Below are positions 35,771 to 46,428 of a DNA stretch of 64,000 nt, piece after piece. Every line of letters starts with the position of its first letter. Position 1 is the first letter of the stretch. The position numbers and the translations under genes were made by a program. The DNA comes from Antitrichia curtipendula (Eukaryota > Streptophyta > Bryopsida > Hypnales > Leucodontaceae), in the NCBI GenBank assembly GCA_951230915.1, contig OX579637.1, forward strand, positions 18,786,001 to 18,850,000, in the 5' to 3' direction. A model generated the notes under the pieces. It ran no database searches. It saw nothing but the letters and a program-made list of their open reading frames with translations, and was not told where the DNA came from.

Positions 35771-35780
35771 GATGGAGTTC
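35771..35780. other. Left target-site duplication of 20.4-kb element
   Basis: GATGGAGTTC here is repeated exactly at 56211-56220. Removing the intervening 20,430 bp and one copy rejoins gene B in frame (IELRMEF followed by YLKVMN), matching gene A (IELRMEF followed by YIRILR). A 9-11-bp duplication is characteristic of Mutator-like elements. Confidence 0.9.
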
Positions 35781-36500
35781 CAAAGTAGCTAGTATGTGAG
35801 CATGGAGCGTGGAGCGTAGAGCATGGAGCGTAGATTGGTGAGCGGTGAGCGGAGATTTTGGAAAGGATTTTGAAAAATGGACGGGATTTTTTTTTAAAAT
35901 GGATGGAAGTCATGAAATTTTTTATAGAATGGAATGAAAAATGGATGAGAAATTCTAGAAAAAGGGGATGAAAAAAAACGAGGTATCCCGAGATGAATAT
36001 TTTGGATGATTGTGGTTGGAAAATTTGGATGAATGTGGATGGAAACTGGATGACTGCGGATGAAAATGATGGATGATTGCGGATGACAAAAATGGATGAA
36101 TGTGTATAAAAAGGATGGAGGATCGTGGATTGCCCAGAAATTTGAATGTGTGTGACAGATTTTCATGGATGTGGAGGACAAATTGGAAGACTAAGGTTGG
36201 AAAGTTTGGATGACAAGTGACGACACATTCTATGAAGGATGCTAGAATAAGTGAAAGAATGTGGATGGAAATGGAATGACACAATGGATGAACGTGGATG
36301 GAAAAATGGATGACTCTGGATAACATGACTAAGTCATCATAGATGGAAAACTAGGTGACAGAGGTTCAAACATATAGGTGCAAGCAAGTTTAGGGTTAGT
36401 GTGTACGGAAGAAGCTGGTAAATGGGATGGCAACGGTGGAACAAATTCATTGACAGAAATAAAACAAATGGATAGATGCGGATTAAAAACTTGGATGATC
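35781..36500. repeat. MULE left terminal inverted repeat and GGATGA subterminal repeats
   Basis: The first 72 bp form the terminal repeat, with GGAGCGTGGAGCGTAGAGC-type tandem words and GGTGAGCGGTGAGCGGAG. From 35880 to about 36500 short words AATGGATGA, GTGGATG and TGGATGAATG recur every 10-30 bp. Minus-strand open frames here, rich in His, Pro, Ser and Phe, are artefacts of the repeat. Confidence 0.75.
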
Positions 36501-37543
36501 TAAGATGCAACATTCATTGGCATTGCATGAAAAGATTGCACTGAATTTGATGACAAAATACATTGGAGTGCAAGAAATCTATGCAAAATATGGAGGGGAA
36601 ACATTTAGATAAACAAATGATAAATTTGAAGAGAATTCATGCATAAATTGATGTAGTGATGTGAAAGGTATGATTAGGGTGAGGACTTAGAAGAAGTTAT
36701 ATTATACTAAAAATATAATATGTTTAGCGTCATTATTAGTTACATTGCACAAATGGGAACTTAAATCATATGGTGCCTATGACCATGGTAATAGGCCCTC
36801 CTATAACCATGGTGGACGGAAGGGTGGGTTTAGGCATCTTTACAACAAATTAATAATAGACCTCTTCTCTTTTTATTACTATTGCGATTTTAAAGTCATT
36901 GACGGCCCTGCCAATTTGTAAGGCCAATTATCTACAAAATTCATTCTTGTTTTGCATAGGAACACTTGTTCCGGAAACATCAGATTCAGGATTTAAGAAA
37001 GGGATAAGAACCAACTAAATGGAAGTAGAAATACGTTTGATGTCAATTCATTACATACTTCGAGGCTGAATGCATTAGATGGTTTTGGGGGGGTCTGGAG
37101 GGCCGTTTCGGGCCTGTTCCCGGCGTTGTTCCCCCGGCAGCAAAAGAACGGCCGCTGTCAAAAAAAAAAAATTTCAAAAAAATTTCAAAAAAAAAAAAAA
37201 ATCTTAAAATCTTAAAATGGAAAAACAAGATGAACAATTTTTTTTTTTTTTTTTTTTTTTTTAAATATTTTTTTTGTATGACGTGGCAGTCGCTGTGCCA
37301 TGTCACGCAGCTGCTGCGACGCAGTTCGAGACAGTTTTGGAGTCTGGGAACCCTGGGGAACTCGCAGCCCTCCACAGGGGCTGAAAAACATGTAATGCAA
37401 TCATTCATGACAGTATAAGCACATCTGCAATGAAAGACAATGACAAATATTGTACGCAAGTAGTGGCCCTTGTAGTCTCACTATTCAATTTTATAAATAA
37501 ATGCAGTACATATAAAGACTACTTCTATCTTACTGCACATAAA
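36501..37543. other. AT-rich MULE interior with A-tract and T-tract
   Basis: No gene is seen. A long A-rich run at about 37158-37203 is followed 40 bp later by about 27 T residues (37236-37262), an inverted pair that could fold back. A GC-richer piece at 37080-37160 and 37280-37390 flanks it. Confidence 0.45.
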
Positions 37544-38962
37544 CTAACTGGAACAAACATAGCTGAGTATCCCCCGGAGAAGAACTGCCTTTACCTCATT
37601 AAAGCTAAAGCTTGCGGCATGAATGAAGCCATTTGATTCGCACTGTAAGTTGCAAACGGTTGTAAAAATGAAATACAAATGTTTACAGTTAGCCCATGTC
37701 CCCCGCTTTCCTAAACACTTCAGTTTCATCTCATTGAAATAAGGACAGGTACAGTCTGGAAATGATGAAATTGTTAGCATGTACTGTTCTGTACGAGGCT
37801 CTACACCAGAAATTATTGAAACAATGCACCCAAATCCAGGATGAGGGACCATGGTTACATTTTCAATGCGTGCTTCAAGAGTCAATGACGAAGCACAATT
37901 GTTTTGATGCTTCGTTGTTGGGGCCTTTGGATTTTGTCCAATGAGCTTACCTGCCCGGGTTTTGGGATACTCATTTGGACTAGATGGAATTGGATAATCA
38001 CGCACCAATCCTATTGTAGCATCTCCACCCAAGAGTCGTCGTGGTGAAATGACCTATCGTTGTGGTAGCTGAAATCTCGCCGCTTCGAGTGCTAAAATCT
38101 CAGCTGAAGAAAGTTTGGTTCCAATTTCAACAGGCCAAACACTTGGAATAGGTGGTACAGTTAACACCCACTGTCGTCGATATCCCTTCACGCACCGTTT
38201 GATGTCGTCGTTGCAAAAAAAAAAATCCATTCGATCATTACAATTTTTCCTGTAATTGACCATCAAACCTGTATAAGTTGGCGCTGTTGTAGGTTTGTTG
38301 TTCTGAACTATTCGAGCAGTGCACTTCTTCTTCGTAATAGCTTGATCAGCAAAGCACGCCTTTGCAGATGCCTTTGGTAGTCTCGCAATATGCCATTGAC
38401 TTTTGTCAACCTCTGTCTCCTGGATACATGATACGTGAGTGGATGGTGCAGTACTTATACATTCCAAATTCGCATCATTATCGAGAAGTCCTTTGATATC
38501 CACATCCATTCCTTGTCATTTTCAATAATCGGATTCAATTGGGCCGCACTTGTTGATGCTCTTGATGATCTCGTTTGGATTCGGGGACAAGAAAAATTTA
38601 CTTTGTCCAGCCTGTGAGAATCTTGGTCACATCCCAGAGGCATGTCTGCCTTCCGCTTATGAGATCCAAAGACTTCTTCACCCTCTAATTGCGGCTCTCT
38701 ATTCACAAATTCTTCAACACCTGGAATGCTTGAAATAGCTTCCGTGAGCGCCTTCGGATTCCCACTTCTTTGTGCCGATCATTGGGCAGCTCGGAGCATT
38801 AGTTCTTCCTTTCTCGGATCGCTGCCAGCTTCATTACCCTTCAAATATTGATAATACCTCACCATCTACATGAATGCTCTAACAAAGCCATCTACCGTCG
38901 CTATGTACAGATCGTTACCACAATTGCCGGACTGCTGAAGCCGCTTATTGTGGACTATTGTC
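37544..38962 (-). pseudogene. MULE transposase, C-terminal part with SWIM zinc finger
   Basis: On the minus strand from 38962 the frame reads VHNKRLQQSGN, LYIATVDGFVRAFM, then TAG and MVRYYQYLKG. A Ser/Lys-rich linker with one frameshift (about 38500) leads to a SWIM-type finger, CTCPYFNE followed 16 residues after its second Cys by CKHLYFIF (CxCx16CxH), near 37650-37740. SWIM fingers close many plant MULE transposases. Stops include TAG at 38883, TGA near 38785 and a stop between 38054 and 38032. The N-terminal and catalytic parts lie at 42810-45124, beyond a 3.85-kb insertion; joining across it restores AETVVHNKR in frame. Confidence 0.75.
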
Positions 38963-39591
38963 GTAGACCAAAATGTGAAGATTAGCCTAAATACCTAGAA
39001 AGATGGGGGAATGAATTATTATTGGTACATTTTTTTTGGTTTGTAGAGGTGTAAACCAGGAATCTTATCAAGATTAACATTCCCTTACAATAGGTGTAGT
39101 AGTGGAGAGATAATTATGTTAACAGGAAGTTAAGACTTCCTATTTTTATTGGGAACCGGAACCGGAAGAGGATCCGGATTAGTACCCGGGAATATCTCAA
39201 AATGATGAGATCGGATGCAGACACGTTTCGGAAGAGGCTGCGGGACCTACCGGAAGCCAGTAGAGCATTTCTTGAATCCAACGGCTCTATCGGAAATTAG
39301 GTATGACTGTTCAACGGTTAGATCCTCCCGGGATTGCGGCGGAAACGGGAAACCTAAACGGTTAGGAACCAAGTGGAGGAAGATGACCCAGGGGTTAGGA
39401 CTTCCACTCTCCTTTCTTGTTGTAATGTTTGCAGCACCTCTCGAGCGCTTGGAGTTGTTTGGAATTGTCAAGGTATGAGAGGAAAGCAAGTTCAGAGTTT
39501 CCGGATCCGTTAGAGAGGAAGGATCCAGTCGCCTGTAGTTTCTGAGGGACTGTGCGAGGTTTGTAGTGGGAGATAGATCTCTGAGGGAGAG

Positions 39592-41436
39592 ATGGTGAAG
39601 GCGGAAGGCAGTGGGTCTGGAGCGCTTAAAATCAAGAACATCTTTCTTGCTACTCCGAAGGATGAGAGAGAGGGGAAGCAGTTGGAGGAGGATCTCAGCC
39701 AAATCGGAGTAGCGGGGTTTCTTAGTCGCCCCTGGAGTTTGAAGAGTGAGGTGATGATCCAGGAGTTACTGAGCAGACAGTCCAACGAGTGGGTGAAGAT
39801 AAATCGTGCTCTGCCCGGAAAGTGGACGATTGAGACGTGGAAGAAGGTGTATGACTTTCCGCGTCCGAGAGAAGGGATGGCTTCGCGGACGGACAAGTTC
39901 GCGGAAGGTAAATTTTCTAATCCTCCCCATGCTAAGGACGGCTACGCAGTAGCTGATTGTAAGATAGGGAGAGAAAGGAGGATGCTGGAGTTTGTAGTCC
40001 CGATTTTGTATCTGGAGCGTCCAAACTGGATCACAGTCACTTGGGCTAATACAATCTTTGGAGCGTTGAGTGGAGAGAGGAATATCTTCTGGGTAGGAAT
40101 AGTGAAGGACCTGGTCGGGAAGATGGTCATCTTTTTAGGGAACACGAAGGCAACCCCAATTGGGCCTTTCCTCTTCCACTTGTATGATTACCTAGGTACG
40201 CTGAGAAACTCTAAGAGGACGATTTACAAGGCAGCAGCAACCTTGGTAAAAATGAGCATAACCCCACCCCGAGAGAGTGAGGAAAGAGAGAAGAAGAGAG
40301 GACCGGATGAGGAATCCGGGAGGGGTTCATCCGAGAGAAAGAAAGGGTCTTCCGAACGGAAGACAGTGTCAGAGAGGATCCCAGCCTCTTTTAAGGAGAA
40401 AGGACCCCAGAGGGATAGAATGAACACTCCGGATTCGGAAGTCCAGAGAGAGGATCCACTGGAAAGGGTTATTCTGGATCTAGAGGTGATCCGGGAAGAG
40501 GTAGACACGGAGAGAGGCGCAGTGAGAAAGGTATGTGGACTGCTTGGTGGGATCAAAGTGTCTGAGCTAGTAGAGAAAGTAGAGGGTCTGATCCGGGATA
40601 GTGATGCCCGGAAGTGAGAGACCCTAGTGAAGGAGGATGCCTCGGCTGAGTCCGATGAGACCCTAAAGAGGGTACGGAGTTTTGTATCCCATTCCGGGGA
40701 TGTGTTAAACAAAGCTCGGCTTTATGACAAGGAAATCCACAAGGCTGGTACGGAAGCTGCAGCCAAGGCAGTCATGGTTTTGGCGGAGTACTCAGAGGCA
40801 ATCGAAAAGTTCATGTACGAGATCCGCGAGGCCCTCCAACAGGCCGGATACCTTCCGGGTTCAAAGAGGAAGACAAGGGTGGAAACGAGGAAAGAGACGA
40901 CGCCGATACGGCAAGTTCAGATCATGTCTCCTCCAAAGGAAAGAGAAGTGGAGAGGAAGACACCAGCAAAGGATTCCTCTAAGGCCAAGACAGAGGCGAG
41001 GGAAGGATCTGCACACGGATCCGGATCGAAAGAAGGCACTCGGAAGTCGGAATCCGACTTAGAAACACCGAAGGGTAAGGGTTCTAAACCCTCTTCTCAT
41101 ACCCCCAGCACGACAAAGAGGAAGATTACGCCAAAGAAGGCGAGGGAGGTGTCTTCAGAGAGTCACCATTCGGAGGAAGATGAGACTTCGAGTAATTCCG
41201 AAAAGGAGGAAGGCCAGTCGCGATCCGATTCCGGATCAGAGTCTCATCCGGAACCCGGATCCGAAGAGGAATCCGAGCCAGTTCGTATCTCTCCAGCGAG
41301 TTTCAAGGGGAAGGCACAGACGCCATCTAAAGGTAAAGTGGCAACTGGTATGAAGGCATCAGCAAGCAGAATACAGCCGCCTAGGAAGGGATCCGCCAAG
41401 CATGAGGAACCTTCTCCTAAACGGCTTAGGAAGTAG
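39592..41436 (+). pseudogene. Gag-like/plant-transposon protein gene of nested element
   Basis: ATG 39592 to TAG 41436 is 615 codons with a single TGA at 40615-40617 that can be derived from CGA. Residues 1-210 form a compact domain (GVAGFLSRPW, WVKINRALPGKWTIETW, FLFHLYDYLG, IYKAAATLVKM) resembling the conserved part of plant gag-like or putative transposon proteins. I do not recognise a named family. A charged linker, a coiled-coil-like segment (about 280-430) and a long Ser/Glu/Lys-rich tail ending PSPKRLRK follow. No reverse transcriptase, protease or integrase is present, so the element is non-autonomous. An ATG-proximal AGATGGTG context supports the start. Confidence 0.55.
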
Positions 41437-42809
41437 ATAGGAAGTGGCTTCTGAAGTAGGAAGGAAGTTATTTAGGAAGGGTTATAGGAAGTTAAATGAA
41501 AACAGGAGTTAGAAGTAGGTAGAAAGCTACTTGTGAGGTGCTTTCCAGGAGGATGCACTTGGACTTCCTCTTTTCCGGGAATTTCGGATCTGAGATCCAC
41601 TTTTTGCGGAAAGGGGAGGATGAGAGGAAAGTCAACGGTTAGTGGATAGGGAATGACGCGTGTCATTCTCTGGTCCTGATTTTGGATTTCTGGAGACCTT
41701 TAGGGCTTCCCTTTTGTTTGATATTTAGAAGTTGGGAGTTAGTTCCAACTCCGGGCAATTTTATATTCTTGTTTTTCATATTCTATCTTGCAAAGAGCTT
41801 GGATTTCAACTCCATTGAGTACTGGTCTGAAAAGTCTTGGTCTTGTGTGAGGGATTAGGCGGTGCTTTGACCACGGCTAGTTCAAGTGGCTTGGTAGTGG
41901 AAACTTGAGAGGAGGAATTACCCCCGGATTCTGTTTGGATCTGTTTTCAGGAGTATTAGGACTTGGTTGATAAATCTTTGTGTAGTAGGCAGGAATTCTA
42001 GCTGTTGAAGTTTCTTGAGTGTGTTCTGAGCAGGATAGCCATTCTTAGGTTAGGTGAATCTTTCGGGAGTGGAAGAGGTACGCTGGCTGACGTCTGAGAG
42101 GTTATGCTGAATCCGGAAGAGAGGAACAGGAAGACAGTTGGGATCCTCTAGTTATCGAAGTACCAGGTCTGACTCTTGGGATCTTGTTTGGATAGATCCA
42201 TCGTTGTAGTAAGGTGGACATTGTAGGGGTTTCCTAAGTGACCTGCTAGTCTGGAGTAATCTCCCGGATCAGTTGTGAAGAAGAACTTACATTCCGGTTT
42301 CTTGTGGTTTTATTGTTATTTCTCTTTTAGTGGCACTCCATCTACTCTAAACACGAAGGAGGGTAGGATTTACGCATCCTTTCTTAAGTATAATTGCGGA
42401 TCCCTCTGAACCAGAGATTAAACTTCTACATTGGATACTGGTTACTAGGTCCAGGATTCGGATTCGGAAGAGGAACAGGGTTTGGACACTCCTTCCGGTT
42501 CCGCATCCGCGTCCCGGGGAAATAAATGGTTACTATAGACAAGGAGAGGTACAGGATGATGACACTCCTCCCTGTCTAGTGAAATGGTATGAGATAGAAG
42601 ATACAGTAATTTTGGAGTACAAGTGTCAAAGAGGGTGTTTCCGGGTTTCCGTTCCGGATCCTCTTTGTCTTAGTTTGTGGTTCCGGATCCCATTCCGGTA
42701 ATTTTGAAGAAACTACAAGTTCAAGTCCTTTGGGAACGATACATGGGTCATCTTGGGTGTTTCGTTGTTTAAAACACCTAAAGGTAGGATTTGTGCTTCC
42801 TTGTGCTAT
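41437..42809. other. 3' part of nested insertion, no gene seen
   Basis: Rich in AGGAAG and TTCCGG words. GGATCCxCTTTGT and TTCCGGATCC repeats occur at 42.64-42.70 kb. Two related segments around GGTAGGATTT (about 42363 and 42783) hint at a repeated terminus. No coding region beyond the gene ending at 41436. Confidence 0.4.
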
Positions 42810-45124
42810 GACAACTGTCTCAGCGAGGTTACAAGATGGCATCTCCGCAAGTTCATTCTTCATAAGATCTTGAATACAAATATGCAGGACTACCATTAGA
42901 ATACTTGATATTTAAGACCAAAACTAGGTCATTACAATTTACAAAAGCAGATTACTTTGTAAGTGGCCAAGAAATGATCCACGTTTTATAATAAACATAA
43001 ATAGGATAAGTGAACTTACGAGTTGTAAAAAGCCACCCCACTAGCGATAGCGGAAATGCCAGAATGACAACCACAAGTCCTGGCGACGTCTTCCATCTTC
43101 GCAAGTGGCACCCAATGACAACCACCAAGCTCTGATGGCAAGGTACCTTGTTTTAGACTCATCTAGGGAAGTGGCGTTTTTGTATTGCTTGCATAGCATG
43201 CGATTCTGATCTTGCAAGTCACCACGGATGTCAACCTTCGTATGCTTTTCCATGGATTGCGTCCAATGAAAAAGGCATGTTCTTTCACGATTTTCCATTG
43301 CCACGCTACTGTCTCCTGAACCATAAATTATCCTAACTGCATTCCAATTTGCTTAAGCGCTGTCAGCCATGAATCCCTTAAATTGGGTGTCTTGTACACC
43401 ATGTCTTGCGAGGATAGAGTTTAAATTTGTCCAAAATAGAATCTGGGTAGTTGTATCCTCAGATTGCATGTCGCGATAGTCATAACGCGGCAATATGTGG
43501 AATCATAAACATGGCATGCCATCGTGGTCCACCCCTTTACCCTCTTCACGTGATCGAACATCATCCATGAGTCCTAAAGGTCACCACCTTTTTGCATTTG
43601 CTTTACTAAATCCACTCCACTTGCCGGACCAACTTCTGACATTTTGAAGAAAAATACCTTATCCGCCTCTGTTCCTTGTCTTGGAAACTTGCTCTGTTGA
43701 ATGAAAGCCCAAGTGCTTGAATCTCTTAACTTAGTAATGCTATCAATGACACCGAATCTCTTGAGACTCTTGAACGATGTAACCTCGTTCCGGATAATTT
43801 GAGAACTAAAGTACTTGCATTTGTCCAGGACAGGGACAAGGTCATCAAAGTTGAGCTGTTTTGGATCCACTTTATCCTGGCTTAGGATCAACTCGCCAAA
43901 GAGTTCTTTCGTAGCCTCCAGGACAATAGATGAATTTGTTGCCATCAGTGTTTTCTCCATCTGTTCACCAATTAGGTCTCTAGTTCTATCCTGGATGTCC
44001 CATAGTTCTCCATCATTAACAGGATGTTCGTGAACTCCTAGGCGTACAAACACATGAGTCATCCCAATGTTTCCCACGACATAGTACGCCCTAGCAGAAC
44101 ATTCTGCAATACAGGATGGAGGCTGTTTGCAAATTTTGCAGACAAGTGTTGACCCTAGCGGATGCAGATCTCCAACATTGACAGCAGTTGGAGACAGTCC
44201 GTCCCATTCTAATTCATTCATCGATTCAATCGGATTAACACGAGAGAGAAACTTACAACTTGAATTGTTGCATCTAAGATGCCCAAGGCACACAGATGTG
44301 CGAAACGCCAAGCCCATACAATTACTGATATTAGTTGTCATTGTCTTTGACCAGACGTGCCCGTCGTAACGCTTATCCATTCCAGACATTTGCTTGGCTT
44401 GAAATACAGAGCAACCCGTATCTAGTGCCGATAACTCAAATATAATATTCCCATTGAATCTTGGAGGCAACGTAATAACTTTTTGAATGTTTATACTCTC
44501 ATAATCAATCTTAGACAGCACATTCCGACATCCCTTTTGAACCCGTAATTGACGCAGACAATCTGTAATAGATCTAGTATTTGCGAATGAATGAGACGAC
44601 AAAGAACGAGGAAGGCTAGGAAGAGTAGGTAAAGTTGATACAAAAAATGGAGTTTGCAAGCCCAAAACATGCTCTTCTGAGTTGCAGTCAGAATCAGAAC
44701 TCAAAATTGTGACACTATCTACATAGGACTCTACCTTTACACGGAGCAATGGTGGTGTTTGAAAAGATGACATAGAAGACAGGCATGGGGTGCATCCGGC
44801 TTCATCCACTGGTACTAATAGTGTTTGAACTCCATACGCTCTATACTTACCTGGCTTAAGACGCCAAATGTAAGTTCCATCTTCTAATGCAGACTGTTGT
44901 CCAACAGTGTGAATCAGAATGCCCGACTCTTTCTCAAAGCACTCCTCGTCAACACAGATAGAGTCCTCCCTCAGTTGGAACCTTGAAGCTAACCGAGAAG
45001 CCAACACCGCAGTAAATCCGTCAGAGGCGGCTGGAAAAATAATTGGAACTTCCCCTCCGTTTGCACTAACAACGACCACTTCCGAATAGTCTTTCACAGC
45101 AACTATGTGCAATTCATGTGTCAA
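42810..45124 (-). pseudogene. MULE transposase, N-terminal and catalytic part
   Basis: ATG 45124 opens a clean 516-codon frame. It begins with a ubiquitin-like-looking start and a long linker. A zinc-ligand-rich block follows (SVCLGHLRCNNSSCKFLS, CKICKQPPSC), then GVHEHPVNDGELWDIQDRTR, as in FLYWCH/WRKY-like MULE N-termini. After TAG 43574-43576 the frame continues DSWMMFDHVKR, WTTMACHVYDSTYC and VMTIA. A one-base shift near 43470 leads to DMQSED, FKGFMADSA, a TAA in place of Gln, then ANWNAVR and ERTCLFHWTQS, ending PSCNLAETV at 42816. VYD and FMADSA are probably the first two acidic catalytic sites of the MULE DDE domain. The protein acts in the nucleus to cut and join element ends; this copy cannot do so. 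Confidence 0.8.
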
Positions 45125-46428
45125 TTACATGGAACCAATCACAGCGCAATCCTTACCCAAAATGTACAGAAATACGAATCCAAAAATAAAACAAGAAAAT
45201 GAGTGATTGATAAAACGCATTCAGTAACCCTGTACACACATCCGGTGTGTGAGTTACACACTAAAATTGAATGGTTGACTACGCATATATCAAAGGCTAT
45301 ATTTGCTAGGCTGCAATATTGCCGGACAAAGTTGCACGAAAAGAAGGTTCCGGTAGCACACTAATCACCAGCAATGATCAACTGATGGATAGAGGCATTG
45401 CGTCTACGGAAAATACTGATGAAGCCGTCAAAATGATATAATGGCGCGTCTACTAATCATTGTATTAATGAAGTTCCATAAGGTGCAGTCAAAGATTAAT
45501 CTCAGCCGTCGGAAGAAATTGAATATAACTTTTGACTATGACAAAACAAATTCCTTAACCTTTATAGATTTCATAACATGCTGGATACTGACTGGATAAA
45601 AACTAATCTGCCACTACAACACCTTCATGAAGGTGTAATATAAATGCGATTAGAAAATACTTATAATTCAGCAAAAATAAGCAAATATAATTCTTAACAT
45701 TAATTGATCCTATCATCCTAATGATATTTCATAGAATAGCTTGGACGGAATCAGTTCCCCTAGCATAACAGTGTGATTCAGCATAATGTTTGTACAATCC
45801 TAGACAATAAACAGCAATAAATTAATTTCATTTAGTACCAGAGTCACCAATTTTGGATTTATGATATAGTCAATGAAATCAACACTATCCAGAGAAATAT
45901 AAATAGTATCCATGATCCAATAGATCTCTTACTTGGAATGGTACCAAAAAGTTGTATGAGTGCAAAAGGATAGGTAGAGTACGGGTGGAATTAAATATAA
46001 TAATACTTAAAGCTCTCTGAATTTGTTTATGATCCTATATCTGATTACAAATTCTGGCCTTTATGACCTAATTACATTGCAAGTGATTTGTATGTCCGTA
46101 AGGTCCTATGTGTCTACTATTAGAAAATTGATCAATAACTGTAAGTGAACAAAAGCATAAGGATATCGTGGGATATATATAGTACTTGCCACATCAGCCT
46201 ACGTCACTGTCAAAAAAAAATGTTGTTATTGGGGGATGCGATTACGGATTGATAAATTCATTTTGTTACCAGGTACGGACTTGTGTAGAATACATTAGAC
46301 ATACTTATTAAGTCGATAGAGGACGGATACATTCATCAAAATTCCATCATGATCAACAGAGTTTCATTATAATGACCATCTAGTGTCATCGAAACCTGTG
46401 GATTGAAACTCCCAACAAATTAGAGTCG
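45125..46428. other. AT-rich MULE interior, no gene seen
   Basis: AT-rich sequence upstream of the MULE transposase start. It should contain its promoter, but no specific element stands out. No repeats of the island type are present. Confidence 0.4.

Larger units (their letters stand above)
32863..35780 (+). pseudogene. Gene B, 5' part: ParB/Srx-like + methyltransferase-like (split by MULE)
   Basis: ATG 32863 begins MEDQILGLEV, matching gene A. Exon 1 (to about 34299) is one frame with TAA 33409, TAA 33463 and TAG 33979. The last stop replaces the Gln of the ParB-like NGQH motif seen intact in gene A. An AAATISAYYNRVNHF-like stretch (ISAYYNRVNHF) is shared with A. Exon 2 starts at 34500 with GAATTC, at the same intron position as A. 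It carries stops only: TAA about 34608, one near 34668, TAG about 34743, TAG 35043, TAA about 35250. No frameshift is needed. A 23-bp tandem duplication sits at about 34590-34635. The frame reaches IELRMEF exactly where a 20.4-kb element interrupts it; the remainder resumes at 56211. The intron carries three palindromes of the TAACTCGAGTCGAGTTA type. Confidence 0.65.
38963..42809 (+). mobile_element. 3.85-kb nested insertion inside the MULE transposase
   Basis: Flanked by GACTATTGTC (38953-38962) and GACAACTGTC (42810-42819), a 10-bp duplication with two mismatches. Removing it and one flank restores the transposase frame, which fixes the borders. The insert has an unusual sequence character (many GGATCCGG, TCCGGAT and GGAAG words), unlike its AT-rich host. 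I found no convincing terminal inverted repeat or LTR. It carries one long plus-strand gene (39592-41436). The 10-bp duplication suggests a MULE-type mechanism, but the missing inverted ends leave the class open. Confidence 0.7.

Noticed and set aside
35894..36326. His/Pro/Ser-rich minus-strand open frames
   Set aside because: Translation of GGATGA subterminal repeats of the MULE.
39592..41436. Autonomous LTR retrotransposon
   Set aside because: No reverse transcriptase, integrase or protease motifs and no LTR pair were found in the 3.85-kb insert.
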